This document shows positions 9,610 to 17,541 of a stretch of 64,000 bases of DNA, piece by piece. Made by a program: the position numbers and the translations under genes. Position 1 is the first letter of the stretch; each line of letters opens with the position of its first letter. Source of the DNA: Paenibacillus sp. SY21-1 (GTDB lineage: Bacteria > Bacillota > Bacilli > Paenibacillales > Paenibacillaceae); assembly GCF_005222705.1 (NCBI RefSeq), contig NZ_STGF01000006.1:186001-250000 (forward strand), written 5' to 3'. A model generated the notes under the pieces. The model searched no databases. It worked only from the letters and a program-made list of their open reading frames with translations, and was not told where the DNA came from.

Positions 9610-10764
9610 ATGAAAACATTGTATTTGGATCATGCCGCAACGACGCCGATGCATCCCGAGGTTGCCAAGGCGATGCTGGAAATCATGCAGGGGCCGGGCG
9701 GCAATTCGTCCAGCATGCATGCGTTTGGCCGGGCAGCCAAGCAGCACCTGAACCGCTCGCGCGACCGAGTGGCGGCGCTGCTCGGCTGCAAGCCCGGCGA
9801 GCTGGCTTTCACCTCTGGCGGCACGGAAAGCGACAATGCCGCTTTGATCGGCGCAGCCAGAGCGCAGCGCAAACAGGGAAAAACCCATATCCTTACGTCT
9901 GCGGGCGAGCACCATGCCGTTCTGCATACGTGCGAGTGGCTCCATAAAGAAGAAGGATTCGAGCTGACGATTCTTCCCGTAGACGGAGACGGTCTGGTAT
10001 CTGCCGGCCAAGTCCGGGAAGCGATCAGGCCGGACACCGGCGTTGTCAGCATTATGCACGGCAACAACGAAGTGGGTTCGCTCCAGCCGATCGAGGAGAT
10101 CGGCGCAGCCGTCAAACAAAGCGGCGCGATTTTTCATGTGGACGCCGTACAGTCGCTGGGCTGTCTGCGCACGCCGCTGCGCGATCTGCCTGTCGATTTA
10201 ATGAGCTTTTCCGCGCATAAAATCAACGGTCCGCAAGGGGTAGGCGCGCTTTATATTGCCGCAGGAACGAGGCTTGAAGCTGTTCAGCACGGCGGCTCCC
10301 AGGAGCGAAAGCGCCGCGCGGGCACGGAAAATATAGCGGGTATCGTGGGCTTCGCTCAAGCTGTTGACATTTTTGTGAACGAGCGTGAAAAGAAGCAACC
10401 TTTTATGGACGAGCTTCGTAAGAGATGGATAGAGCAGGTGACGGAGCATGCTGGCGTTCCGGTTGTCTTGAATGGCAGCTTGGAGCATTATTTGCCGCAT
10501 ATCGTCAATATCAGCTTTATTGGGGTAGATACGGAAACCATGCTTATGAATCTCGATATGGAAGGGATTGCCGCAGCAAGCGGCTCGGCCTGCACATCGG
10601 GCGCCCTTGAACGCTCTCATGTGCTGCGGGCGATGGGATTGCCGGAGGAGAGGCTTCAATCGGCTGTAAGATTTAGCTTCGGATTGGGGAATACTTTGGA
10701 GGAACTAGACGAGGCCGCGCGAAAAATTGGCAGTATCGTGGGGCGTATTCGTAATAACTACTAG
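9610..10764 (+). CDS. Cysteine desulfurase (IscS/NifS-like, YrvO type)
   Basis: PLP enzyme that converts cysteine to alanine and passes a persulfide to acceptors; next to mnmA the likely acceptor is MnmA for tRNA thiolation. YLDHAATTPMHPEV is at the N-terminus, FTSGGTESDNAAL and GEHHAVLH in the PLP pocket, the PLP lysine in SFSAHKINGPQGVGALY, and the catalytic cysteine in SGSACTSGALERSHVL. The length (384 aa) is standard. An AAGAGGAAG site precedes the ATG. It follows cymR by 15 nt. Since mnmA is divergent, desulfurase and thiolase share a control region instead of a transcript. Confidence 0.93.
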   Translation: MKTLYLDHAATTPMHPEVAKAMLEIMQGPGGNSSSMHAFGRAAKQHLNRSRDRVAALLGCKPGELAFTSGGTESDNAALIGAARAQRKQGKTHILTSAGEHHAVLHTCEWLHKEEGFELTILPVDGDGLVSAGQVREAIRPDTGVVSIMHGNNEVGSLQPIEEIGAAVKQSGAIFHVDAVQSLGCLRTPLRDLPVDLMSFSAHKINGPQGVGALYIAAGTRLEAVQHGGSQERKRRAGTENIAGIVGFAQAVDIFVNEREKKQPFMDELRKRWIEQVTEHAGVPVVLNGSLEHYLPHIVNISFIGVDTETMLMNLDMEGIAAASGSACTSGALERSHVLRAMGLPEERLQSAVRFSFGLGNTLEELDEAARKIGSIVGRIRNNY

Positions 10765-10776
10765 GAGGACCTCCCC

Positions 10777-11328
10777 CTGAGTGTCATTAAATTGCAACAG
10801 CTCATTGGTCTGCCCGTTATCGTTATTCATTCCGGCAAGCAGGTAGGCAACGTAAGGGATGCCTGGTTTGACGAGCATTGGTTTCTGCAGGGACTCGTTT
10901 TGCAAAGCGCGGGCTGGTTTGCAGCTTCCGTCTTTACGGTAGCGTGGGAGAGCATCCTGACCTGTGGCGAGGATACCGTAATTATTGCGGATGAATCCGC
11001 CATTAAGAGGGTAAAGCCGGGACTGCTGCTGCGTTCCTTTGAAACCGGCGTCGTCAAGCTGAAGGGCTTGCCTGTCGTAACCGTTCACGGCGACGGACTT
11101 GGACGTGTATCGGATGTTTATTTTTACCCCAATCAGGGTACACCAATAGTAGGCTACGAGCTTACGGACGGTTTTATATCGGATTTAATGGAAGGGCGCA
11201 AGTGGTTGAGAGCGCCGAGCGATCCGGATGCCGTGTTACTCGGGGAAGACGCGATTATCGTTCCTGCTGTCAGTGAAGCGGAATTGGAGCCTGTCGCAGC
11301 TTCCAATTCAATGGATAGGGAGAAATGA
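10777..11328 (+). CDS. PRC-barrel domain protein with a probable CTG start
   Basis: A 183-aa soluble protein with two PRC-barrel-like repeats. The first (LQQLIGLPVIVIHSGKQVGNVRDAWFD... in part) begins at about residue 6, and the second (VVKLKGLPVVTVHGDGLGRVSDVYF) at about residue 95. PRC barrels are small beta domains found in RimM and in photosynthetic and sporulation proteins; the function here is unknown. A perfect AGGAGG (10763-10768) stands 8 nt before CTG 10777, which opens MSVIKLQQLIG in frame. The next in-frame start, TTG 10792, is 23 nt from that site, so a rare CTG start is the best reading. The gene follows the desulfurase by 12 nt and precedes a zinc-ribbon gene. Confidence 0.75.
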   Translation: MSVIKLQQLIGLPVIVIHSGKQVGNVRDAWFDEHWFLQGLVLQSAGWFAASVFTVAWESILTCGEDTVIIADESAIKRVKPGLLLRSFETGVVKLKGLPVVTVHGDGLGRVSDVYFYPNQGTPIVGYELTDGFISDLMEGRKWLRAPSDPDAVLLGEDAIIVPAVSEAELEPVAASNSMDREK

Positions 11329-11331
11329 AAG

Positions 11332-11532
11332 ATGATGAGATGTCCGAACTGCAATTCGAAAGATATCGGCAAAATAGGTTCCCACCAGTTTTACTGCTGG
11401 GGCTGTTTTATCGAGCTTAATGTAAACGGTGAAAAAATGTCCGTCTATCAAGTGGAAGAAGACGGTACGCTCAGCTCGCTGGACGATTTGTTTTTTGAAG
11501 AAGAGATTACGCAGCTTCACGTTAACGGATAA
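11332..11532 (+). CDS. Small zinc-ribbon protein
   Basis: A 66-aa acidic protein starting MMRCPNCNSKDIGKIG and continuing HQFYCWGCFIEL. The two CxxC pairs (CPNC and CWGC) are spaced like a zinc ribbon. The C-terminal half is acidic (LDDLFFEEEITQL). AGGGAG stands 9 nt before ATG 11332. It follows the PRC-barrel gene by 3 nt, so it ends the cymR-desulfurase-PRC group, and a terminator follows. I do not recognise a named function; a structural or nucleic-acid-associated role is only a guess. Confidence 0.75.
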   Translation: MMRCPNCNSKDIGKIGSHQFYCWGCFIELNVNGEKMSVYQVEEDGTLSSLDDLFFEEEITQLHVNG

Positions 11533-11560
11533 ACAACGATTATATAAGCTTCAGAACCAA

Positions 11561-11587
11561 AGACGGCCAGCCGGTCGTCTTTTTTTG
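11561..11587 (+). terminator. Rho-independent terminator after the zinc-ribbon gene
   Basis: An 8-bp stem AGACGGCC / GGTCGTCT (one G-T pair) with a 4-nt loop, followed by seven T. It ends the cymR-desulfurase-PRC-zinc-ribbon unit. Confidence 0.9.
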
Positions 11588-11686
11588 CGTGGCGAGGATG
11601 ATTTCCACGGCTTGTACATATACTGGAAGGAGTTTCGATTTCGCGGCAAGCGCAGATCGAAAACTGATCGTTCCGGAGGTGAGGCG

Positions 11687-12757
11687 GTGGAACGCTTTAC
11701 GCAAAGCCGTCTGTTCGTGGCGCTGGTATACATCATTCTGACGTTGATCGCCATTTTTTTGCTGCTGCAAATCAAGCCGCTGCTCGTAAGCATCTATTTG
11801 TTTTTGCGCGCGGTGCTGGCTCCTTTTTTGATTGCCATGATGATCTCGTATGTGCTTAATCCGATCGTTACGATGCTCCATGAGCGCAAGGTCCCCCGCA
11901 CGATAGCGGTTTTGCTCATTTATGCCGTATTCTGCGCAGCGCTAACCGTTCTGCTGGTCAATCTAATACCGATGTTTGTAGAGCAGGTGCAAGAGTTGAA
12001 TCGACATGTGCCCGAGCTGTCCATGCGCGCGCAAAATATCGTATCGGATATCAACAACACGTCCTTCATGCCTGGCAGTATCCGCAGCGGCATCAATAAA
12101 GCGCTGAATAATATGGAAAAAATGCTGTCGGAGAGCATGATCGATTTCGTCAACAATATCGGCTCCATGCTGAATGCGGTATTTATTGCCTTTATTATTC
12201 CGTTTCTGGCGTTTTATATATTAAAGGATTTTGATGTGCTGGAGCGGACGGTCATTACTTACGTGCCCAAGGCGCATCGCAAAAACACGGTCAGATTGTT
12301 CAAGGATATCGACTCCGCGCTTGGCAGCTATATCAGGGGACAGTTTCTCGTTTGCGTCATTGTCGGCATACTGGCGTATTGCGGCTATTTGCTGATCGGC
12401 ATTCCGTATGCCCTGCTGCTTGCGGGCGTAGTGGCCATCACGAACGTCATTCCCTATCTGGGTCCTTTTTTTGGAGCCGCTCCCGCGCTGCTTGTCGCTT
12501 CCACCGTATCGCTCAAGATGGTGATTTTTGTAGCCATTATCAATACGCTTTGTCAAATCCTCGAAGGCAACGTCATTTCGCCTCAGGTTGTCGGCCGAAC
12601 GCTGCATATGCACCCGCTCTCGATTATCTTCGCCTTGCTTGTCGGGGGCGAGGTGGCAGGCATCATCGGGATGATTCTGGCCGTTCCGATTTTCGCAGCC
12701 TGCAAGGTCATTGTGCAGCATATGTTTGCCTATTACGTAAGGCGAAAGATTATTTGA
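11687..12757 (+). CDS. AI-2E family transporter (PF01594), YrrI-like
   Basis: Polytopic permease of 356 aa with about eight membrane helices: two near the N-terminus (LFVALVYIILTLIAIFLLL and LFLRAVLAPFLIAMMISYVL), a long periplasmic-side loop (about residues 100-150), and a C-terminal bundle containing the family motif NVIPYLGPFFGAAPALL and a SPQVVGRTLHMHPLSII segment. The family includes YdgG/TqsA and many ion or small-solute exporters; the substrate here is unknown. GTG 11687 has GGAGGT 6 nt upstream. The frame stays open further upstream but overlaps the preceding gene and terminator, so a longer start is rejected. The alaS promoter begins inside its last codons. Confidence 0.85.
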   Translation: MERFTQSRLFVALVYIILTLIAIFLLLQIKPLLVSIYLFLRAVLAPFLIAMMISYVLNPIVTMLHERKVPRTIAVLLIYAVFCAALTVLLVNLIPMFVEQVQELNRHVPELSMRAQNIVSDINNTSFMPGSIRSGINKALNNMEKMLSESMIDFVNNIGSMLNAVFIAFIIPFLAFYILKDFDVLERTVITYVPKAHRKNTVRLFKDIDSALGSYIRGQFLVCVIVGILAYCGYLLIGIPYALLLAGVVAITNVIPYLGPFFGAAPALLVASTVSLKMVIFVAIINTLCQILEGNVISPQVVGRTLHMHPLSIIFALLVGGEVAGIIGMILAVPIFAACKVIVQHMFAYYVRRKII

Positions 12758-12782
12758 CAAGTTGAAATGTCGTCACTATAAT
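12754..12782 (+). promoter_or_regulatory. Sigma-A promoter of the alaS T-box leader
   Basis: TTGACA (12754-12759), a 17-nt spacer and TATAAT (12777-12782): both boxes match the consensus exactly. The -35 box overlaps the stop codon of the preceding permease gene. Transcription would begin near 12789, leaving a leader of about 400 nt before alaS. Confidence 0.9.
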
Positions 12783-12788
12783 TTGATT

Positions 12789-13069
12789 GAAGCAGCAGTA
12801 TATGTGCAAAGCGTTGACGATTTAAAGTAAGCCGTTGCCCGTTAGCCAGAGAATAAGCCTCGTTTTCTTGCGGTTGTAATGCTGCAAGATGACGGTTGAG
12901 AGGGCTTAGTGACGAAGAACGGCCGAAAGCTGAGATCGGAGCGTGACCAACATCACCGGCTGGACCCGTTATCGTCCGATGAAGGCGATTGCTTGCGGGA
13001 ATACCGCACAGCGATAACCAGGGTGGTACCGCGAATCATTTCGTCCCTGTCTCTGACAGGGGCGTTTTT
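12789..13069 (+). promoter_or_regulatory. T-box riboswitch leader of alaS
   Basis: Structured leader that senses uncharged tRNA-Ala by binding its anticodon and free 3' end, allowing readthrough when alanine is short. The T-box core AGGGTGGTACCGCG lies at 13020-13033. Its TGGT fits a tRNA NCCA end with discriminator A, as in tRNA-Ala. An upstream hairpin domain consistent with Stem I (pairing of the AAGCC near 12862 with GGCTT near 12905) and an AGAGA-like element are present. The exact specifier triplet (expected GCN) was not fixed by eye. The leader ends in a strong terminator at 13042-13069. Confidence 0.88.
13042..13069 (+). terminator. T-box attenuator terminator
   Basis: A 10-bp stem CGTCCCTGTC / GACAGGGGCG (one G-T pair), a 3-nt loop and five T. 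It is just downstream of the T-box sequence, so formation of the antiterminator would exclude it. Confidence 0.9.
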
Positions 13070-13194
13070 GTGTAAATATAGGCATTCACATTTAGAAATG
13101 GCTTATATTTTGGCGCGAAACGCATGCTTGGACCTGGTAGGGAACAGGCTGCAGCGCGCAGAGGCAGTTATTTATAACAAGGGGGTTTTTTTAC

Positions 13195-15828
13195 ATGAAA
13201 GCAAGTGAAATTCGCTCCAAATGGCTCGCTTTTTTCGAGAGCAAAGGCCACAAAGTTGAACCTAGCGCTTCGCTCGTACCGCATAACGATCCGTCCCTGC
13301 TCTGGATTAATGCAGGCATGGCGCCGCTTAAGCCGTACTTCGACGGCAGAGTTATTCCCGATAATCCGCGTATCGCCAATTCGCAGAAATGCATTCGGAC
13401 CAACGATATTGAAAATGTGGGCAAAACGCGCCGCCACCATACGTTTTTTGAAATGCTCGGCAATTTCTCCATCGGGGATTACTTTAAGCAGGATGCGGTC
13501 ACCTGGGGTTGGGAGTTTCTTACGAGCCCGCAATGGATCGGGTTTGATCCGGAGCGACTGTCCGTTACCGTCTACCCGGAGGATACAGAGGCTTATGAGC
13601 TGTGGAGCAAAAAAATCGGACTTCCTGAGGAGCGCATATACAAGCTTGAGGAAAACTTCTGGGATATCGGCGAAGGCCCGTGCGGCCCATGCACCGAAAT
13701 TTTCTACGACCGCGGCGACAAATACGGCGATCTGTCCGATCCTGAATGCTGGCCTGGCGGAGAAAACGAGCGCTTCCTTGAGGTCTGGAATATCGTATTC
13801 TCCGAGTTTAATCACAACAAGGACGGCAGCTATACGCCGCTTCCGAATAAAAATATCGATACAGGCGCAGGGCTGGAGCGTTTTTCGTCCATTCTGCAGG
13901 ATGTGGATTCGAATTTTGATACGGATCTGTTCCGTCCGATTATTGACCGCACTTGCGAAATCGCAGGCGTTGAGTACCATACGAATGAAGATCGCGATGT
14001 CGCGCTTAAAGTCATCGCCGACCATATCCGTACGGTTGCTTTCGCTGTAGGCGATGGGGTAATGCCGTCCAATGAAGGCCGCGGCTATATTATTCGCCGT
14101 TTGCTGCGCCGTGCCGTCCGCTACGGCAAAACGCTTGGCGTCAATCGTCCGTTCCTGTTCGAGCTGACCTCGGTAGTGAGCGACATCATGGGCGTCTACT
14201 ATCCGGAGGTTGTGGAGAAGCGCGAATTTATCGAGCGCGTCATCCGCACGGAAGAGGAGCGCTTCCATGAAACGCTGGAGGGCGGCCTTGCCATGCTGTC
14301 CGAGCTGGTTGCGGGTGCTGCAAAAGCAGGGCAAAAGGAAATCGGCGGCGAAGACGCATTCCGTCTGTACGATACCTATGGCTTTCCGTTCGACTTGACT
14401 GAGGACTTTGCCGCAGAGCATGGCATGACAGTGGATCGCGCCGGCTTTGACGGGGCAATGGAAGCGCAGCGCGAGCGCGCTCGCGCTGCAAGGCAGGACA
14501 CGGGCAGCATGAAGGTGCAGGGCGGTCCGCTTGCCGAGTTTACGGTTAAAAGCGAATTTGTTGGCTATAATGAACTGGTATCGGATTCCCGCATTTTGGC
14601 GATTGTACAAGATGATGCGCTTGTTGAATCGGCTGAAGAGGGCGCTAAAGTGATTGTAATTCTTGACCGGACGCCTTTCTATGCAGAAAGCGGCGGCCAG
14701 ATCGGCGATAAAGGAACGATTTCCGGCGAAGGCTTCTTGCTGCAAGTAGAGGATGTAACGAAAGCGCCGCATGGCCAGAGCGTTCACCACGCGGTCGTAG
14801 CCTCGGGCAGCGTTTCCTCGGGGGCCGCTGCGGTAGCAACGGTCGCAAAAGCGGTCCGCGAGGACATTATAAAAAATCATACCGCGACCCATTTGCTGCA
14901 CAAAGCGCTTAAAGAAGTGCTTGGCGATCACGTCAATCAGGCCGGCTCGCTGGTCGAGGCGGAGCGCCTGCGTTTTGACTTCTCGCATTTCGGCAGCATT
15001 ACGGCGGAAGAACTGACAGCTGTGGAGCGCAAGGTAAATGAACAAATCTGGAACAACATCGCGGTTACTATCGACAATAAATCGCTTAGCGAAGCGAAAG
15101 CGATGGGCGCGATGGCGCTGTTCGGCGAGAAATACGGCGACGAGGTGCGCGTCGTACAGGTTGGCTCGTACAGCCTTGAATTGTGCGGTGGCTGCCACGT
15201 TTCCAACACGTCGCAAATCGGATTGTTCAAGCTGCTTGGCGAAAGCGGCATCGGGTCAGGCGTGCGTCGTATCGAGGCCGTGACGGGCAAGCATGCATAC
15301 GCGTATTTGGAAAGCCAGCTGGATGTGCTGAAGCAAGCCGCGTCCCAGTTGAAATCGAACGTGGCCGACGTGCCGAAACGAATCGAGGGGCTGTTCGCGC
15401 AAACGAAGGAGCTTGCCCGGGAGAACGAATCGCTGCAGGCGAAGCTGAGCCGTATCGAGGCCGGCTCGCTCGAAGCCAGCGCCAAAACGATTGGCGATGT
15501 GACGGTTCTGGCCGCCAAGGTAAATGCGCCGTCGATGGACGCGCTGCGCGGCATCGTCGACGAATTGAAGGCTAAGCTGCCATCCGCGGTAATCGTGCTT
15601 GGCGCGTTAGGCGAGGATAAAGTGAATTTGGCTGCAGCCGTATCGCCGGATTTGGTTAAAAAGGGCTTCCATGCTGGCAAAATCGTCAAGGAAGCGGCTG
15701 TTCATTGCGGCGGCAGCGGCGGCGGCCGCCCGGATATGGCGCAAGCCGGCGGCAAAGACACATCCAAGCTGGATGAAGCTTTGAAACTTGTGGAAGAACT
15801 GGTTCTTGGACAAGCAAATGTGATATGA
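13195..15828 (+). CDS. alaS: Alanyl-tRNA synthetase
   Basis: Class II synthetase that charges tRNA-Ala and edits Ser/Gly mischarging. The 877 aa are normal. The aminoacylation core is N-terminal ([45 protein letters not shown]). The editing domain carries the zinc-binding motif [11 protein letters not shown] near residue 565 and the CGGCHVSNT segment near residue 665. A coiled C-Ala region ([19 protein letters not shown]) is followed by a glycine-rich DHHA1 domain ending [22 protein letters not shown] stands ahead of the ATG. Expression is controlled by the T-box leader. In B. subtilis alaS is likewise followed by yrzL and yrrK. Confidence 0.97.
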   Translation: MKASEIRSKWLAFFESKGHKVEPSASLVPHNDPSLLWINAGMAPLKPYFDGRVIPDNPRIANSQKCIRTNDIENVGKTRRHHTFFEMLGNFSIGDYFKQDAVTWGWEFLTSPQWIGFDPERLSVTVYPEDTEAYELWSKKIGLPEERIYKLEENFWDIGEGPCGPCTEIFYDRGDKYGDLSDPECWPGGENERFLEVWNIVFSEFNHNKDGSYTPLPNKNIDTGAGLERFSSILQDVDSNFDTDLFRPIIDRTCEIAGVEYHTNEDRDVALKVIADHIRTVAFAVGDGVMPSNEGRGYIIRRLLRRAVRYGKTLGVNRPFLFELTSVVSDIMGVYYPEVVEKREFIERVIRTEEERFHETLEGGLAMLSELVAGAAKAGQKEIGGEDAFRLYDTYGFPFDLTEDFAAEHGMTVDRAGFDGAMEAQRERARAARQDTGSMKVQGGPLAEFTVKSEFVGYNELVSDSRILAIVQDDALVESAEEGAKVIVILDRTPFYAESGGQIGDKGTISGEGFLLQVEDVTKAPHGQSVHHAVVASGSVSSGAAAVATVAKAVREDIIKNHTATHLLHKALKEVLGDHVNQAGSLVEAERLRFDFSHFGSITAEELTAVERKVNEQIWNNIAVTIDNKSLSEAKAMGAMALFGEKYGDEVRVVQVGSYSLELCGGCHVSNTSQIGLFKLLGESGIGSGVRRIEAVTGKHAYAYLESQLDVLKQAASQLKSNVADVPKRIEGLFAQTKELARENESLQAKLSRIEAGSLEASAKTIGDVTVLAAKVNAPSMDALRGIVDELKAKLPSAVIVLGALGEDKVNLAAAVSPDLVKKGFHAGKIVKEAAVHCGGSGGGRPDMAQAGGKDTSKLDEALKLVEELVLGQANVI

Positions 15829-15864
15829 TAGACAAGAATAGCGGTTGAAAGCGAGGTGCTTGCG

Positions 15865-16125
15865 ATGAGTTCGATGGACCAAACGATGAAATTTAACGTG
15901 AAGGCGGAAGGAGCTGAATCCTCTCAGGATATTTTGCTCGCTGTGCATGAGGCTCTTCTGGAGAAGGAGTACAATCCGATTAACCAGATCGTTGGGTATT
16001 TGTTATCTGGAGATCCTGCGTATATCCCGCGGCACAACAACGCAAGAAGCTTGATCCGGAAGAAGGAACGCGATGAGTTGATCGAGGAGCTTGTTCGTTT
16101 TTATTTGAAGCATAAGAGCGAATAG
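15865..16125 (+). CDS. ireB: IreB family regulatory phosphoprotein (UPF0297, YrzL)
   Basis: Small cytoplasmic protein (86 aa); Enterococcus faecalis IreB is phosphorylated by the Ser/Thr kinase IreK and negatively affects cephalosporin resistance. The family signature [35 protein letters not shown] is seen in part at about residues 20-54, and [21 protein letters not shown] at the C-terminus. ATG 15865 has GAGGTG 6 nt upstream; an in-frame GTG at 15856 lies within that site. It is 36 nt after alaS and precedes ruvX, the usual order in Bacillota. Confidence 0.93.
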   Translation: MSSMDQTMKFNVKAEGAESSQDILLAVHEALLEKEYNPINQIVGYLLSGDPAYIPRHNNARSLIRKKERDELIEELVRFYLKHKSE

Positions 16126-16250
16126 GCCTTGGCTTGTCTCACTCGATTTCTTGTTCATCGCGAAGCGAAGCTGATGTTGCCTAAGAGTAGCATACTCCGT
16201 TTCGGTTTGCGCCGCAAAACCATAACAGAGAATGAGGAGCCGGGCAGCAT

Positions 16251-16667
16251 ATGAGAGTAATGGGCTTGGATTATGGCGACCGGAGAATTGGCGTCGCGGT
16301 CAGCGATGCCATGCGATGGACTGCGCAGGGAACAGAGGTTGTCGAGCGCAGGCGCGACCGCAGCGAGCTTGGACGGATTGCCGAGCTTGTCAAGGAACAC
16401 GAGGTTAGCGAAATCGTAGTCGGTTTGCCTAAGAACATGAATGGAACCGTTGGTCCGCGCGGGGAAATAAGCATGGAATTTGCGGATGAGCTTAAAGAAA
16501 TGCTGAACATACCTGTTCACCTTTGGGACGAAAGGCTGACGACGGTAGCTGCCGAGAAGACGCTTCTGGAGGCGGATGTCAGTCGGAAGAAGAGAAAGCT
16601 GGTCATCGACAAAATGGCGGCAACGCTTATTTTGCAAAATTATCTCGATTCTAAATCGAAAAGGTGA
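16251..16667 (+). CDS. ruvX: RuvX/YqgF family RNase H-fold nuclease
   Basis: RNase H-like fold protein of 138 aa, known as YqgF, RuvX or Holliday-junction resolvase-like, with reported roles in 16S rRNA processing or recombination. The first catalytic Asp lies in [17 protein letters not shown] at the N-terminus. The glutamate/GLP strand [17 protein letters not shown] lies near residue 62, and the [14 protein letters not shown] motif near residue 95 gives the second acidic pair. GAGGAGC stands upstream of the ATG. It sits between ireB and the DUF1292 genes, in the usual alaS-yrzL-yrrK-yrzB order. Confidence 0.92.
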   Translation: MRVMGLDYGDRRIGVAVSDAMRWTAQGTEVVERRRDRSELGRIAELVKEHEVSEIVVGLPKNMNGTVGPRGEISMEFADELKEMLNIPVHLWDERLTTVAAEKTLLEADVSRKKRKLVIDKMAATLILQNYLDSKSKR

Positions 16668-16675
16668 GGGTTGCC

Positions 16676-16972
16676 ATGACAAAAGAAGACCTGCAATTCG
16701 AAGAGCCGGAAATTATTTATATCCCGGATGAAGAGGGCAACGAGGAAGAATTCGAAGTCATTATGAAATTTGAAGTCGATGGTTCCGATCAGAAATATAT
16801 GATGGTTGTGCCGCTCTCAAGCGACAACGAAGAGGAAGACGAGGTTTACGCTTTCCGTTACGAAGAGGACGGAGACGACCTGAAGCTCTATACGATTGAG
16901 GACGAGGAAGAGTGGAGCATGGTGGAGGAGACCTTTAACACGCTGCTTGGCGAGATGGAGGAGCAAGACTGA
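16676..16972 (+). CDS. DUF1292 family protein (YrzB-like), copy 1
   Basis: A highly acidic 98-aa protein of the DUF1292/YrzB family; the function is unknown. It has the family pattern of a beta-strand rich domain (EIIYIPDEEGNEEEFEVIMKF in part, then KYMMVVPLSSDNEEEDEVYAFRY in part) ending in EDEEEWSMVEETFNTLL. AGGTGAGGG stands before ATG 16676. It starts 8 nt after ruvX and its stop TGA overlaps the start of a second DUF1292 gene (TGATG). Two tandem family members is unusual, since B. subtilis has one yrzB here. Confidence 0.88.
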   Translation: MTKEDLQFEEPEIIYIPDEEGNEEEFEVIMKFEVDGSDQKYMMVVPLSSDNEEEDEVYAFRYEEDGDDLKLYTIEDEEEWSMVEETFNTLLGEMEEQD

Positions 16973-17277
16973 TGTCAGCGCCTTTCGATCGGCAGCCTGG
17001 CAGTCTTAAGGCAGCGTTAGGCGGAAGCGTCGAGCTTATTGCCGAAGACGGAACGGCCATGCGGTACGAGATTAAAGCCGAGTTCGAGTTAAATGGCCAA
17101 AAGTATGCGGCTCTGCAGTCGGAGGCCATGCGCCGCGAGGAAGAGGTTGAGCTGTTTCGCGTACAGGAGGTATCCGGCCAGGAGCCTGAGCTCGAATCGA
17201 TCGAGGATGATGAAGAATGGGAAGCCGCCTCCGAAGCCTATGACGATTTGTGGTTTAAGGATGAAGAGCAGCCCTGA
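16972..17277 (+). CDS. DUF1292 family protein, tandem copy 2
   Basis: A 101-aa acidic protein aligning with the preceding gene along its length: VELIAEDGTAMRYEIKAEF and LNGQKYAALQSE correspond to the strands of copy 1, and the endings ESIEDDEEWEAASEAYDDL and EDEEEWSMVEETFNTLL match in pattern. Identity is low, so this is an old duplication or a second family lineage. It is translationally coupled to copy 1 through a 1-nt TGATG overlap and has no strong ribosome site of its own. The function is unknown. Confidence 0.85.
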   Translation: MSAPFDRQPGSLKAALGGSVELIAEDGTAMRYEIKAEFELNGQKYAALQSEAMRREEEVELFRVQEVSGQEPELESIEDDEEWEAASEAYDDLWFKDEEQP

Positions 17278-17305
17278 GCAATAGCGCTTTAAGCAGTGAC
17301 GGCAT

Positions 17306-17505
17306 ACGGGCAAGCGGCCGCTTGCCCGTTGTCGCATTGCGCATAAGCATAGTCAAGAGGGCGGCTCACTGTGCCGCCCTCTTGAAGCTATAATGCGTTT
17401 GTCCTTACTTTTTTTGGCTCGGCAATGGCGTCGATGGTCCTTCGTAAGGACAGCAAACCTAGTTTGTATGGTCAGGCTGAGCCGGCTTTGCCGGTTGTCG
17501 GCTGT
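17306..17505 (+). other. Run of five hairpins between the DUF1292 pair and mltG
   Basis: The 264-nt gap holds a perfect 24-nt palindrome (17306-17329, arms ACGGGCAAGCGG), a 13-bp perfect stem with 7-nt loop (17353-17385, arm TCAAGAGGGCGGC), and short perfect stems at 17437-17451 (GTCCTT/AAGGAC) and 17454-17466 (CAAAC/GTTTG). A GC-rich stem near 17480-17505 (AGCCG/CGGCT) is followed by TTTT. Only the last has a T-run. The first may end the alaS-DUF1292 transcript. The rest could be a structured mltG leader. Confidence 0.5.
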
Positions 17506-17541
17506 TTTCGCTTGCATAGGCATATAGAGGGGGATTAAGGG

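Noticed and set aside
11429..11686. 86 extra N-terminal codons for the AI-2E transporter at 11687
   Set aside because: The extension overlaps the zinc-ribbon gene and its terminator, and the GTG at 11687 has a much better ribosome site.
13168..15216. 682-codon open frame on the minus strand
   Set aside because: It lies entirely antisense to alaS, whose protein is unmistakable, has no ribosome site and reads as Arg/His/Phe-rich shadow sequence.
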